From positions 53,289 through 117,288 of the forward strand of contig CAIKBL010000042.1 of assembly GCA_903825645.1 (NCBI GenBank): a stretch of 64,000 nt of DNA. Direction: 5' to 3'. Below the pieces are notes generated by a model. It did not search any database and was not told where the DNA came from. It saw nothing but the letters and a program-made list of their open reading frames with translations. The position numbers and the translations under genes are program-made. Numbering within the stretch: the first letter of the stretch is position 1; every line of letters starts with the position of its first letter. Below, in pieces: positions 18,819-27,515 of this stretch. The DNA comes from an uncultured Pseudomonadota bacterium. GTDB lineage: Bacteria; Pseudomonadota; Gammaproteobacteria; Ga0077536.

Positions 18819-19550
18819 ATGTGTAAAGTTTGTGGTGATGACACGCATGTGTCGCAAGATTCCCGTCGCCATTTTCTGCGCAACAGCGCGCTCGCGATGG
18901 TCGGCACCCTAAGCATGCGGCTCGCCGTCGCGGCCGATGCCCGGTCATCCCAGGCGCCAAACGCTATCCCCCCGGCGGAAGCGCTGAAACACTTGATGGC
19001 TGGGAATGCCCGATACGTGGCGAACACGCCGCGTGAACGGGATTTTTCGTCCGGTCGGCCCGCCCGCGCTAAGGCGCAATTCCCAATCGCCAGCATCTTC
19101 GGTTGTTCGGATTCACGTATTGCACCAGAACTTGCCTTCGACCAGGGACCCGGTGCGCTGTTCGTGATGCGGGTGGCGGGCAACATCGTGACGCCGGACT
19201 TACTGGCCTCCCTCGAATATGGGGTGCAGTTTTTAAGCACGCCACTCGTGATGGTATTAGGCCACACAGGATGTGGAGCAGTAGATGCCGCGATCAAGGT
19301 AATCAAAAATAACACGGTGCTGCCTGGCCACTTACCCGGTCTGATTGACGCCATCAAACCCGCGGTCGTCGAAGCGGAACGGGTCCCTACGGATCATCTC
19401 CTCGATGCGGCTATCGTGACGAATATCCGTCGGCAGGTCGCGCAACTGAAGGAAGCCGGCCCGATCGTCGCGCAATATTATCAGGATCGAAAAATCGATA
19501 TCGTCGGTGCGGTCTACGATCTCAAAACGGGAGTTATCAAGCAGGTTTAA
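18819..19550 (+). CDS. Tat-exported beta-class carbonic anhydrase
   Basis: 243 residues from ATG 18819. The upstream in-frame extension is rejected because the Tat signal must be N-terminal: S15-R-R-H-F-L20 followed by a hydrophobic stretch and AVAAD. The mature domain has Cys96-x-Asp98-x-Arg100 (GCSDSR) and His149-x-x-Cys152 (LGHTGCGA), the zinc ligands and the Asp-Arg dyad of beta-carbonic anhydrase. Export by Tat implies folding with zinc in the cytoplasm and action in the periplasm on CO2/bicarbonate. The N-terminus also has a C-K-V-C motif ahead of the twin arginines, which is unusual for a signal peptide. Confidence 0.92.
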   Translation: MCKVCGDDTHVSQDSRRHFLRNSALAMVGTLSMRLAVAADARSSQAPNAIPPAEALKHLMAGNARYVANTPRERDFSSGRPARAKAQFPIASIFGCSDSRIAPELAFDQGPGALFVMRVAGNIVTPDLLASLEYGVQFLSTPLVMVLGHTGCGAVDAAIKVIKNNTVLPGHLPGLIDAIKPAVVEAERVPTDHLLDAAIVTNIRRQVAQLKEAGPIVAQYYQDRKIDIVGAVYDLKTGVIKQV

Positions 19551-19563
19551 CGAGTTCTCTCGC

Positions 19564-20328
19564 TCAAATCGGTAGCAGCGGAAATGAAATCGCGACATCC
19601 CCACTATAGGGATTGGCGTGCAGCGACAAAATCCACAGACTGAGAAATGCCGCCACGGTGTACACCGCAAGGGCTGTGACGCCGGCAGCGGGTCTATCGG
19701 CATGCACGGCGGCGATCGCCAGTTGGGACATCGCCGTCAACATCAGGACCAGTAACCACTTATATCCCACGCTCTTGTCCATGCCGATGGCCAACCGCGT
19801 GTCGCGTGCGTCCTGCAGATCATCGAAGGTTTTCCATAATTGCCCGACCATGAGCGACGGATTACCCGAGCGCCCAATTGCAATAATGGCGACGCGTATT
19901 TTTTGCGTCGCATTGACGACGTCCGGTGCCGGGGTCCGGCTTCCATGCGCACCCCATTCATCAGCACGCACCGCCCGCTCATAAGCAGAAAGGGCCTCAC
20001 GCAGCGGGGTATCATTGAGCGCGGCGGGACTCGTAAAGGCGACGAGCTCGGTCAACGCGCTGCGTTCGTGCACGGCGGCTGCCCCTGCACGCTCCCAGAC
20101 AGTCCACACATCTGCCGCGACAAAGCCAACACTCAACGCCCACACCGTGGCAACGCCGGTCATGAATGTCGCAACCGGAACCGAATCCACAACGCGCGCC
20201 GTTCGCCGGTGAAAATAGCTCAACCCCCCTAAGGCGAGCGCGTAAGTCAGGGTCGCGAGACCGACCGCCGATCCAAGCAGGGCGAGCGCCGAGGCATCAA
20301 ACACAGCATGGAACAACTCGTTAATCAT
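19564..20328 (-). CDS. DUF4239 (bestrophin-like) membrane protein
   Basis: 254 residues from ATG at 20328 (MINELFHAVFD), preferred over an upstream start by an AAAGGCG site and by family length. Four hydrophobic segments are visible: two near the N-terminus (about 12-32 and 50-75) and two near the C-terminus (about 190-210 and 220-240). A soluble stretch between them contains HERSALTELV and YERAVRADEW, typical of DUF4239. The family is distantly bestrophin-like, but its function in bacteria is not established. It converges tightly with the carbonic anhydrase gene; bestrophin-like proteins have been linked to bicarbonate channels, so a pairing is conceivable. Confidence 0.75.
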   Translation of the reverse strand: MINELFHAVFDASALALLGSAVGLATLTYALALGGLSYFHRRTARVVDSVPVATFMTGVATVWALSVGFVAADVWTVWERAGAAAVHERSALTELVAFTSPAALNDTPLREALSAYERAVRADEWGAHGSRTPAPDVVNATQKIRVAIIAIGRSGNPSLMVGQLWKTFDDLQDARDTRLAIGMDKSVGYKWLLVLMLTAMSQLAIAAVHADRPAAGVTALAVYTVAAFLSLWILSLHANPYSGDVAISFPLLPI

Positions 20329-20716
20329 GGTTACGCCTTTGTTGGATACGTCCGGGAACGCGAGGGATCGTTGAACGGACCGCCGATCACTGAATACCGC
20401 ACACATCCCGCGTCATCTGATTTTCGATTCGGCTTTCTGTCGATCCTTTTGCTTATGCCATGATAAGCGGCTTACAGGCGTCGGCGAAGTGACCGTGACC
20501 ACGGGGACTCCTTCAGTGACCACCCGCTCGATCGAAAAAAACGGGATAATCGACATTTATCGTGACCTTTTCAACAGGGCCCCTCCCGGCAGAACGCAAT
20601 GATGTCCGCACGCCACCTCACCGTAAATAATGAGGCAATTGACCCTTACACCGCCGGCAACACGCGCCCACCGGTTGGATGGCGGCGCAGTCTCGACCTA
20701 GGGCTCGGGCGGTGCG
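20329..20716. other. Divergent intergenic region
   Basis: It lies between two membrane-protein genes transcribed apart. No coding frame or structured RNA is recognised. Promoters for both sides must be here, but no pair of boxes is clear enough to name. Confidence 0.5.
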
Positions 20717-21448
20717 ATGTCGTCTGATGATCTCGCGGGCGCGGCAAAAGTACCGCCGGCGACGGCACTTTTTTGGTTCTTGAAGATTATCGCAACCACC
20801 CTCGGGGAGACGGCGGGAGATGCGGTTTCGCTCTCGATGCAGCTGGGTTATCTACGGAGCACGCTTCTATTCGCGGCACTCTTTAGCGCTGCGGTCGCCA
20901 CCCAGATCACGGCCAGCCGTTTCCACCCATTCCGCTACTGGTTGACCCTTATGGCGACGACGACCCTCGGGACCACCCTTGCGGATTTCGCCGATCGTTC
21001 TTTGGGGATGGGTTACCCCGGTGGTTCGGCCCTCCTCCTGTTACTGTTATTGGGCTGTCTGGGTGTATGGCATGGCACCCTGGGGACAGTCGCGACGGAC
21101 AACGTCCGTTCGCGTCGGGAAGAGCGGTGGTACTGGACGACCCTCATGGCGTCGCAAACACTCGGCACGGCGTTGGGTGACTGGGCCGCGGATTCGGCCG
21201 CACTCGGCTATGGCGGCGCGATGCGCCTCTTCGCGCTGGGGCTCGGGATGGTGGCAGTCGCCTATTACGCTACGCGCTGGTCGCGGACCCTTCTTTTCTG
21301 GATGGCGTTCATCCTGACTCGGCCGCTGGGGGCTGTGGTGGGCGACTTCCTCGACAAGTCACCCGCCGAAGGTGGACTTGGCTTGAGCCGCTACACCGCC
21401 TCACTGGCGCTCCTGGCCATCATGGATCATCATCTGGGCACCCCGTGA
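20717..21448 (+). CDS. COG4705-type membrane protein with four internal repeats
   Basis: 243 residues, almost entirely hydrophobic. Four diverged copies of a motif TLG-x-x-x-(A/G)D-x-x-(A/D)-x-S-x-x-x-GY start near residues 27, 82, 147 and 202 (TLGETAGDAVS, TLGTTLADFADRS, TLGTALGDWAADS, PLGAVVGDFLDKS). Each is followed by one or two membrane segments. It matches the uncharacterised COG4705 family of membrane-anchored proteins. The repeated acidic residues inside the membrane suggest an ion or metal path, but this is inference. Confidence 0.7.
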   Translation: MSSDDLAGAAKVPPATALFWFLKIIATTLGETAGDAVSLSMQLGYLRSTLLFAALFSAAVATQITASRFHPFRYWLTLMATTTLGTTLADFADRSLGMGYPGGSALLLLLLLGCLGVWHGTLGTVATDNVRSRREERWYWTTLMASQTLGTALGDWAADSAALGYGGAMRLFALGLGMVAVAYYATRWSRTLLFWMAFILTRPLGAVVGDFLDKSPAEGGLGLSRYTASLALLAIMDHHLGTP

Positions 21449-21601
21449 CAAGGTGGCCGCCAGCCGGTGAAGGTGCCGCGAGGAAAATCAGCAATGAATG
21501 GATCGACACCCTGCAGAATAGGCGGATGCCATTAGAACCCAGATAGCCCATCGACAACGAGGGGAAATGAAGTCGTTTCGTGACCCACAGGAGCGCATAA
21601 C

Positions 21602-21982
21602 GTGAATCGATTACTGTTGTTATTACTGATGCTCAGCGGCGAAGCGCAGGCCGTGTTCTTGACCGGGAATGATTTACTCTTGGAATGCGAGGCGGGAGAA
21701 GGGCGCGGAAATCTTACCTTTATGCCGTTCGGCGTTTGCAGTGGCTACATCAAATCGGTCACGGATACGCTGCAGGTGTTGGTTGAATCCGGCGAACTTG
21801 AACCGCGATTCTGCCTGTCCACTGGCATCACCGGCGTGACCGGAAGTCAGCTCAAAAAAACGGTGTTCCAATATCTCAAGAAGCACCCCACGGAGCTGCA
21901 TTACGCGGCTGCAGGCCTTGTGCTCAGTGCACTGAAGGAAAATTTTCCGTGCGCGCAACATCGGCCGGCGGGCACGCCCTGA
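21602..21982 (+). CDS. Rap1a/Tai-type small secreted protein
   Basis: 126 residues with a signal peptide (about 1-18, ending EAQA). The mature part has GNDLLLECEAG, GVCSGYIKSVTDTLQ, RFCLSTGITG and ending ENFPC. The four Cys and the C-x-GY-I-x-x-V-x-D pattern match the Rap1a/Tai family. That family includes immunity proteins against type VI secretion amidase effectors, but many members are orphans. No effector or secretion gene is near, so an immunity role is uncertain. The ATG or GTG choice near 21602 is supported by AGGAGCG just upstream. Confidence 0.7.
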   Translation: MNRLLLLLLMLSGEAQAVFLTGNDLLLECEAGEGRGNLTFMPFGVCSGYIKSVTDTLQVLVESGELEPRFCLSTGITGVTGSQLKKTVFQYLKKHPTELHYAAAGLVLSALKENFPCAQHRPAGTP

Positions 21983-22047
21983 TCCCTAACAGCGGGCTCA
22001 GCCTATTTGCCAGGCGCGTGCCGCGCCTACTTGTTTAAAGGGAATAC

Positions 22048-22641
22048 ATGTTTCAGTCGTTCTTGGTGTGTACAGGCGTCGTGACCCTCGCCGAAATCGG
22101 TGACAAAACGCAACTCCTCTCGTTGGTACTGGCCGCACGATACCGTCGACCACTGCCGATTGTGTTGGGGGTGTTGACCGCGACCCTGCTCAATCACGCC
22201 GGCGCCGCGGGCATCGGCACGCTACTCGCCGGCTGGTTCAGCCCAACCTTGCTGAATTGGAGCATTGTCGCCTCGTTCCTCCTCATGGCCGGCTGGATAT
22301 TGGTGCCAGACAAACTCGATGAGCAAGCACTCGCCGTCCCCCATCGCGGGTGGGGAATTTTCGGCACGACGGTCTGGACTTTTTTCATGGCCGAGATGGG
22401 CGATAAAACTCAGGTCGTGACCATTGCGCTAGCTGCGCAACAGCACGATTTCATCGGGGTTGTCAGCGGTACTACCTGCGGCATGCTGCTCGCGAACGTC
22501 CCGGTCATTTACGCCGGCAGTCGATTTGCCCACCGTTTACCGGTGAGGACGGTACATCGTGTGGCGGCCGTCATATTCCTGCTCATGGGGGGATTGGCCC
22601 TGCGCAATGCCTTCGGCACAACGCCCTTGCTCGCCCCGTAA
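22048..22641 (+). CDS. TMEM165/GDT1 family cation exporter
   Basis: 197 residues in two homologous halves, each with the signature E-(I/M)-G-D-K-T-Q: LAEIGDKTQLLSLVLAARY near residue 15 and MAEMGDKTQVVTIALAAQ near 115. Six membrane segments are visible. Family members exchange Mn2+ or Ca2+ for protons; bacterial relatives such as MneA export manganese. The ATG lies after AAAGGGAAT. No Mn riboswitch is recognised upstream. Confidence 0.93.
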   Translation: MFQSFLVCTGVVTLAEIGDKTQLLSLVLAARYRRPLPIVLGVLTATLLNHAGAAGIGTLLAGWFSPTLLNWSIVASFLLMAGWILVPDKLDEQALAVPHRGWGIFGTTVWTFFMAEMGDKTQVVTIALAAQQHDFIGVVSGTTCGMLLANVPVIYAGSRFAHRLPVRTVHRVAAVIFLLMGGLALRNAFGTTPLLAP

Positions 22642-22791
22642 GCGAAGACGGTCCGACCCGCTATCAGAAAGCGTTGCCGGCACAGACGGATCCGCGATTT
22701 ACGGATAAGTCGAGGACATATTCGTCAGGATTTTTTTAACCCGCGGAGGCGACGGCGCAAAGACCATGCGCATCCGACCATGACCGCGCAC

Positions 22792-23175
22792 TCAAAACGC
22801 GCGGATCCACTGCCAAGACGCAAGACCGAGTAGGGTCATCAAAAGCGAGCCGGTGATATGCACCGCAATCGTGGCTACCGCCCAACCCGGCCTGCCGCCC
22901 TGAACCAGCGTGATGACTTCGGCAGAGAAGGTCGAAAAAGTCGTCAACCCACCGCAAAAGCCCGTAATGACCAACAGTCGCCACTCGGGGGCCAGACTTG
23001 GGGTGTTGGCGAAAAAGGCTATCGCAAAACCGATGATATAGCCGCCGACAAGATTAGCCGTGAGTGTCCCCAGCGGCAGGGCGGAAAAGACGAGGTTATA
23101 CCGTAGGGAAAGTCCCCAACGCAGCAACGCGCCCACGCTCGAACCAACGGAAATGGCTAAAATCGGCTTCCACAT
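22792..23175 (-). CDS. crcB: Fluoride ion channel CrcB/Fluc
   Basis: 127 residues from ATG at 23175 ([20 protein letters not shown]); an alternative Met eight codons upstream is possible. It has four membrane helices, the N-terminal GALLRW, and the conserved [15 protein letters not shown] containing the Phe box that lines the pore. It acts as a dimer in the inner membrane to export fluoride. I looked upstream for the crcB (fluoride) riboswitch and did not find a convincing one. Confidence 0.92.
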   Translation of the reverse strand: MWKPILAISVGSSVGALLRWGLSLRYNLVFSALPLGTLTANLVGGYIIGFAIAFFANTPSLAPEWRLLVITGFCGGLTTFSTFSAEVITLVQGGRPGWAVATIAVHITGSLLMTLLGLASWQWIRAF

Positions 23176-23442
23176 GCCGCGGACTCCCTGCGTATTCAAA
23201 AAAGCACGTCATCCTGCGCGTACCGGGCCACCCTCGCGGCAACCGGATTGACCGGAAGCGCTACCCGGAGGTCACGTACGGGCAATGGTCTTGCGTGATG
23301 CCAAAACAACCATGCTGGGAGATAATAGGTCATCGTCGCGACGACGTCATAGCGGTCGGACTTTTTCGGCGCGAGGCCATCCGATACTGCGACTTTCCGT
23401 TACCCGGGCGCCACGAAGCGCCCTCGCAGAAAAACGAACTCT

Positions 23443-24084
23443 ATGCCAACCCATGCTGCCCCATCGTTACCCGCGCTGCGACATCGCAAACACGCCTGGC
23501 CGGCGGCGCTCAGCAGGTGGTGCACGTTCGTGGGGTTGGCGCTGATCGTCGCGTGTTGGGGTCCGTCAGCAGCGGCCCTTGCCGATGCACTGGAACTCGG
23601 CGAGCCGGCGCCGCCCATCGAACTCGTGACATTGGACGGCACGCACATCGCCACGTCCGCGTTGCGCGGCCAAGTAGTCATCGTCACCTTTTGGGCGACT
23701 TGGTGCGTCCCCTGCAAAAAAGAGCTACCCGTGCTGTCCAACTATTTCGCACAGCACGCCGACAGCGGACTCCAAATCCTCGGCTTCAGCCTCGATGAGC
23801 CTTCCGCGCTACCCGCGGTCCGCGAAGCGGCCATCCATCTCCGCTTTCCGGTCGGGTTACTGGGCAGTCCGTGGGCTAAGGGTTATGGCCGCATCTGGCG
23901 CATCCCGGTCAGCTTTGTGATCGATCGCAGCGGTCGGTTGGTGGATAACGGATGGGATGATTTTGATCCAGTATGGACCGCGGCGCGTCTGCAGCGCATC
24001 GTCACGCCGCTCTTAGCCCCGGCAGCGGCGCCAGGGCGGGTACTGCAAATACGAAGTCCGGCGGCGACTACCACGCGTAGGTAA
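23443..24084 (+). CDS. TlpA-like periplasmic thiol-disulfide protein
   Basis: 213 residues. A basic N-terminus and a hydrophobic segment (about 28-48) suggest a signal peptide or anchor. A thioredoxin domain follows, with W87-C88-V-P-C91 and the cis-Pro segment WRIPVSFVIDRSGR. The TlpA/ResA branch reduces Cys in apocytochromes or copper proteins. The last ~15 residues overlap the 3' end of the outer-membrane protein gene on the other strand by 17 bases. Confidence 0.85.
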   Translation: MPTHAAPSLPALRHRKHAWPAALSRWCTFVGLALIVACWGPSAAALADALELGEPAPPIELVTLDGTHIATSALRGQVVIVTFWATWCVPCKKELPVLSNYFAQHADSGLQILGFSLDEPSALPAVREAAIHLRFPVGLLGSPWAKGYGRIWRIPVSFVIDRSGRLVDNGWDDFDPVWTAARLQRIVTPLLAPAAAPGRVLQIRSPAATTTRR

Positions 24085-25126
24085 TGCCGGCCGAGGCTGT
24101 CCACTGTGGAAATAGCTGATAGCCGACGAGTTGGCTATAAATCGGAATCTGCACGAACCCATAGACGTGGAGGCCATGCCAAAGCATGACCGTCACGCCG
24201 GGACTGAGGTACACCGCGGTGCCTACTGAATTGGGTCGATCTGCGAGTGCGCCTTGATCGGGCGTGCGATGAATCAGATTTGTCTGCAACTGCGGGATGA
24301 TTCTTGGGTCTGCTTCGTAACGAACACCTACACTAACCGTGGTTTGGTTCCCAGGCCGAAAATTCGCGCCGCGGGTGCCCAGCGCTTGCGACAACGAGGC
24401 CTGGTACTGCCCGTCAATGAAGGCATCGAAGTTCTGACTCACCGGCTGATAGTAGTAGCCGCCGATAATGAGATCGGTGCTGCCGTTGCCGGGCTGTAAA
24501 CTGGTGTCCAGCAGATTACCCGGTGTCCCGGCCAACGCATTCGGACCACTCCTAAAAACCGCCGGTCGATGGCCCACTGTGCCGGTGCCGGCGGCGTTTG
24601 GGCCACCATAATCGCCCGTCGGCATCTTCAAGCCCAGCTGGATGCCGAGATTATGGTTCGGCAAAAAACCCTGGAAACTCATCATGAGTTTGGTGTCACC
24701 GAGTGCCGCAAAGGAAGCCCCACTGACTAAGTCAGGCGTCAAGGGATTAGACGACGCCCCATAGGTCGTATGCGAACGCGACACATAGGGCACCAGCGCC
24801 CGCAGTGCCCAGTCGGCGTTGAGGGCATAGCTCAACCCTAGATTCAGATAGCGATTGTGCGTGCTGCGCTCCACTTCTTGGTGACCCCCGGCGTTATTGA
24901 GAGCGGCGACCGAAGCCGGAGTCACCGCATGGTCACCCGTGCGCAATTGATCCTGGGCGATGTAGTCATATTCGGCACTCAGACGCCAACCGGCCATCGA
25001 GGAGTAGCCCATCGCCGCATCCGACGAGAGTGAGCATCCGCACGTGGCGCAGGCCCATACGGCCTGATTCAACAGCAAGGCACCTGACATGGACAGGGTG
25101 AAAGTAGCCAAAAGGCGTGCACGCAT
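24068..25126 (-). CDS. Outer-membrane beta-barrel protein with N-terminal CATCGC motif
   Basis: 352 residues with a signal peptide (about 1-25), followed at once by C26-A-T-C29-G-C31, a Cys cluster that may bind metal or be a TlpA substrate. The rest is rich in alternating aromatic/polar strands and ends ASAGITYAW with a terminal aromatic, typical of Bam-assembled barrels. Similar proteins with this CxxCGC start are often found beside TlpA/thioredoxin-like genes, as here. The channel substrate is unknown. Confidence 0.7.
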   Translation of the reverse strand: MRARLLATFTLSMSGALLLNQAVWACATCGCSLSSDAAMGYSSMAGWRLSAEYDYIAQDQLRTGDHAVTPASVAALNNAGGHQEVERSTHNRYLNLGLSYALNADWALRALVPYVSRSHTTYGASSNPLTPDLVSGASFAALGDTKLMMSFQGFLPNHNLGIQLGLKMPTGDYGGPNAAGTGTVGHRPAVFRSGPNALAGTPGNLLDTSLQPGNGSTDLIIGGYYYQPVSQNFDAFIDGQYQASLSQALGTRGANFRPGNQTTVSVGVRYEADPRIIPQLQTNLIHRTPDQGALADRPNSVGTAVYLSPGVTVMLWHGLHVYGFVQIPIYSQLVGYQLFPQWTASAGITYAW

Positions 25127-25382
25127 GAGACAACAGGATCCTGTGTTTTGGGAGGATTATACTGAGCCAGAAGCCGGGACCCCTGCGGCAAATTGTCGCA
25201 GTACATACCGCGACGCCAGATCAGCAAGGTCTCTCGGTCCGGCGAGGAGCCCGACCCGAAACGGGACGCTCGAGGTTGGTGTAAGATGCATTACGCCGTG
25301 CCCACTCTCCCGACGGGGAGACTGCCCATGTGCCGGCGGGTCGTGTCAACGAACTAGCGCCAGACTGCGCGGATTGCGTGCC

Positions 25383-26315
25383 ATGAAGACTGCCCAACCT
25401 GTGTGCGCCGCCCCCTTAGAGGCCCCACATCCTGCGAATACCTGCGCGATCATCGTCACTTACTTCCCCGATGCCGGCTTTGAACAACGACTGTGCATCA
25501 TTGAGCAACAGTTCTCACAGGTCATCCTCATCGATAACGCCTCGCAGGCGGAGTCGGCGCGCCGACTCGACGGCTTGGTTTCGGGCGCGGGACGACACGC
25601 CATTCGCAATCGCCAGAATCTGGGGATCGCCTGCGCCCTCAACCAGGGCCTCGCGTTCGCCGACGCGCGCGGTTGCCAATGGGCCGTGACCTTCGATCAG
25701 GACTCGGAAATCGGCGGGGATTTATTGGAAACGCTGGCAAACGTCTATCGTGCGATGCCCGGCGCTAACCACCTCTTCGGTGTCAATTACTGGAACCCGC
25801 ATTACGGCCGTTTCCTCGTGCCAACCCAGCCGGGGCGCATCGGTGTGGCACGCGCAACCATCATCACCTCAGGCATGCTTATCCCGCTTGCGCTCGTACG
25901 CGAAATCGGCGGGTTTCGGGAAGATTATTTCATCGACGCCGTCGATCATGAGTTCTGTCTGCGTGTGCGTGCCCAGGGCGGCAAAGTCATCCTTGCCTGT
26001 AAGCCGGCGATGATCCATGGTTTTGGCGAGACCGCAGGACGGCGCTATTTTCGATGGGCTGGCATCAATCACCATGGGCCAGCCCGAAAATATTTCATTG
26101 CACGGAATAGCCTCGTCACCGCCCTCGCCTATTGGCGACGGGAGCCATTATGGTCGTTGCGTCAGTGCGCGCGTCTGCTCATCGACTTCGGCGGTATCGT
26201 CCTGCTCGAAGCACACAAACGCGCCAAGTTGTCGGCGTTCATGCGAGGCATTACCCATGCCCTTGCTGGAAAAATGGGCCCTATCGCGGGGCACGATGGG
26301 AAGGAAATTCGCTGA
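25383..26315 (+). CDS. Family 2 glycosyltransferase, rhamnosyltransferase-like
   Basis: 310 residues from ATG 25383. GT-A fold: CAIIVTYFPDAGFEQRL at the start, NRQNLGIACALNQGL, the metal-binding FDQDSEI, and EDYFIDAVDHEFCLRVRAQG near the base. This matches WbbL/RfbN-type rhamnosyltransferases for cell-surface glycan. It is followed one base later by a second glycosyltransferase. The nucleotide sugar is inferred from family only. Confidence 0.85.
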   Translation: MKTAQPVCAAPLEAPHPANTCAIIVTYFPDAGFEQRLCIIEQQFSQVILIDNASQAESARRLDGLVSGAGRHAIRNRQNLGIACALNQGLAFADARGCQWAVTFDQDSEIGGDLLETLANVYRAMPGANHLFGVNYWNPHYGRFLVPTQPGRIGVARATIITSGMLIPLALVREIGGFREDYFIDAVDHEFCLRVRAQGGKVILACKPAMIHGFGETAGRRYFRWAGINHHGPARKYFIARNSLVTALAYWRREPLWSLRQCARLLIDFGGIVLLEAHKRAKLSAFMRGITHALAGKMGPIAGHDGKEIR

Positions 26316-26316
26316 G

Positions 26317-27438
26317 GTGAATAATCGTCTGCTAATCCTCGGGGTCCATCTGAAGTCGGAAGGCTATCCGAACGTCCTCTATCGTCTTCAAGATCTTACG
26401 AACACCCACGCGTTCGATATCACCGAAATCAATCAGCCGATGTGGCGCAGTCTTGCTACCCCGCGAGGTACGATTGGCGCGGGACTCCAAAATGCGATCC
26501 GTGCAGTGTGGGTGCATCTCACCGTTCTTTATCAATATCTCCGCGCACCGCCCGCCCGCTGGGTGTATGTGCCCTACCCTGCGGTGTTTCTGCTCTTCCT
26601 GCTGGGCTTGCTCCCGCACCGGTTGCGTCCACGTTGGATCGTGGTCGACGCGTTCATCTCGATATACGACACGGTCGTCCATGATCGACAACTACTCGCC
26701 GCGCGAGGGCTGTCGGCGCGCCTACTGCATTGGGTCGAGCGCCAAGCCTACCGAGTGGCCGATAAGATCGTGGTCGACACCCCTCAAAACGCAGACTATC
26801 TCTGCGAGATCTTTGACTTGCCGGCCGCGCGCGTCGTCAGTATCCCCTTATCCACTAATGAGACCGCGTTTTTCCCGGTTACGCGCGCGGCCCATCCGGA
26901 ATTTTGCAACGTCCTGTTCGTCGGGACCCTCATCCCCTTGCACGGTATCGCCTACATTGTGGACGCCATGACGCGCCTCTCGCATCGGCGCGATATCCGC
27001 TTCAAGATAATCGGTGACGGTCAGGACTCGGCCAAAGTCGCTGCGGCCCTCGCCCACCCGGATATCCAGTTAACCTGGACCAGAAGCTGGCAGTCCAGCG
27101 CACAACTCGCCGCAGAAATCGGCCAGGCCGATATCTGCCTCGGAATATTCGGGGAGGGCGCCAAAACGCAGCGCGTATGCCCCTTCAAGATATACGCGTA
27201 CACTGCTATGGGGCGGGCCACCATTACCGGCGACACGCGCTGGGTGAGCGCGTCCGGGCATGCGGCCGCTTTTGCGCTCGTGCCGGTGGGCGACGGTGCG
27301 CGATTAGCCTTAGCGATAGAAAACTTGGTCGATCATCCGGAAACGAGAGCGACGCTGGCAATTGCAGGGCGCGGGTTTTATCAGGCCCATTTGGGCAATC
27401 AAATTGCGCTTTCTAAAATTTTACAATGTTTTACCTGA
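26317..27438 (+). CDS. Family 4-like (GT-B) glycosyltransferase
   Basis: About 373 residues from GTG 26317, chosen because AAGGAA (26301-26306) lies ten bases upstream and the gene then starts one base after the previous stop. An in-frame ATG at 26296 would overlap by 20 bases. The N-terminal half begins NNRLLILGVHLKSEGYPNVL and has VADKIVVDTPQNADYL. The C-terminal half has FVGTLIPLHGI, FKIIGDGQDSAKV and FKIYAYTAMGRATITGDT, typical GT-B nucleotide-sugar site elements. It likely builds the same surface glycan as its partner. Confidence 0.82.
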   Translation: MNNRLLILGVHLKSEGYPNVLYRLQDLTNTHAFDITEINQPMWRSLATPRGTIGAGLQNAIRAVWVHLTVLYQYLRAPPARWVYVPYPAVFLLFLLGLLPHRLRPRWIVVDAFISIYDTVVHDRQLLAARGLSARLLHWVERQAYRVADKIVVDTPQNADYLCEIFDLPAARVVSIPLSTNETAFFPVTRAAHPEFCNVLFVGTLIPLHGIAYIVDAMTRLSHRRDIRFKIIGDGQDSAKVAAALAHPDIQLTWTRSWQSSAQLAAEIGQADICLGIFGEGAKTQRVCPFKIYAYTAMGRATITGDTRWVSASGHAAAFALVPVGDGARLALAIENLVDHPETRATLAIAGRGFYQAHLGNQIALSKILQCFT

Positions 27439-27515
27439 AAAATAACTTAAGACCTTGCCGAAACTGCCGATATGTTGGCGTGCCCGTGGTTTAATTGAAA
27501 AAAGCGGTGGATCAT

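Noticed and set aside
23176..23345. Fluoride riboswitch upstream of the crcB gene
   Set aside because: I searched both strands for the conserved stem and the CUGAUGA-like 3' segment; only scattered partial matches are present.
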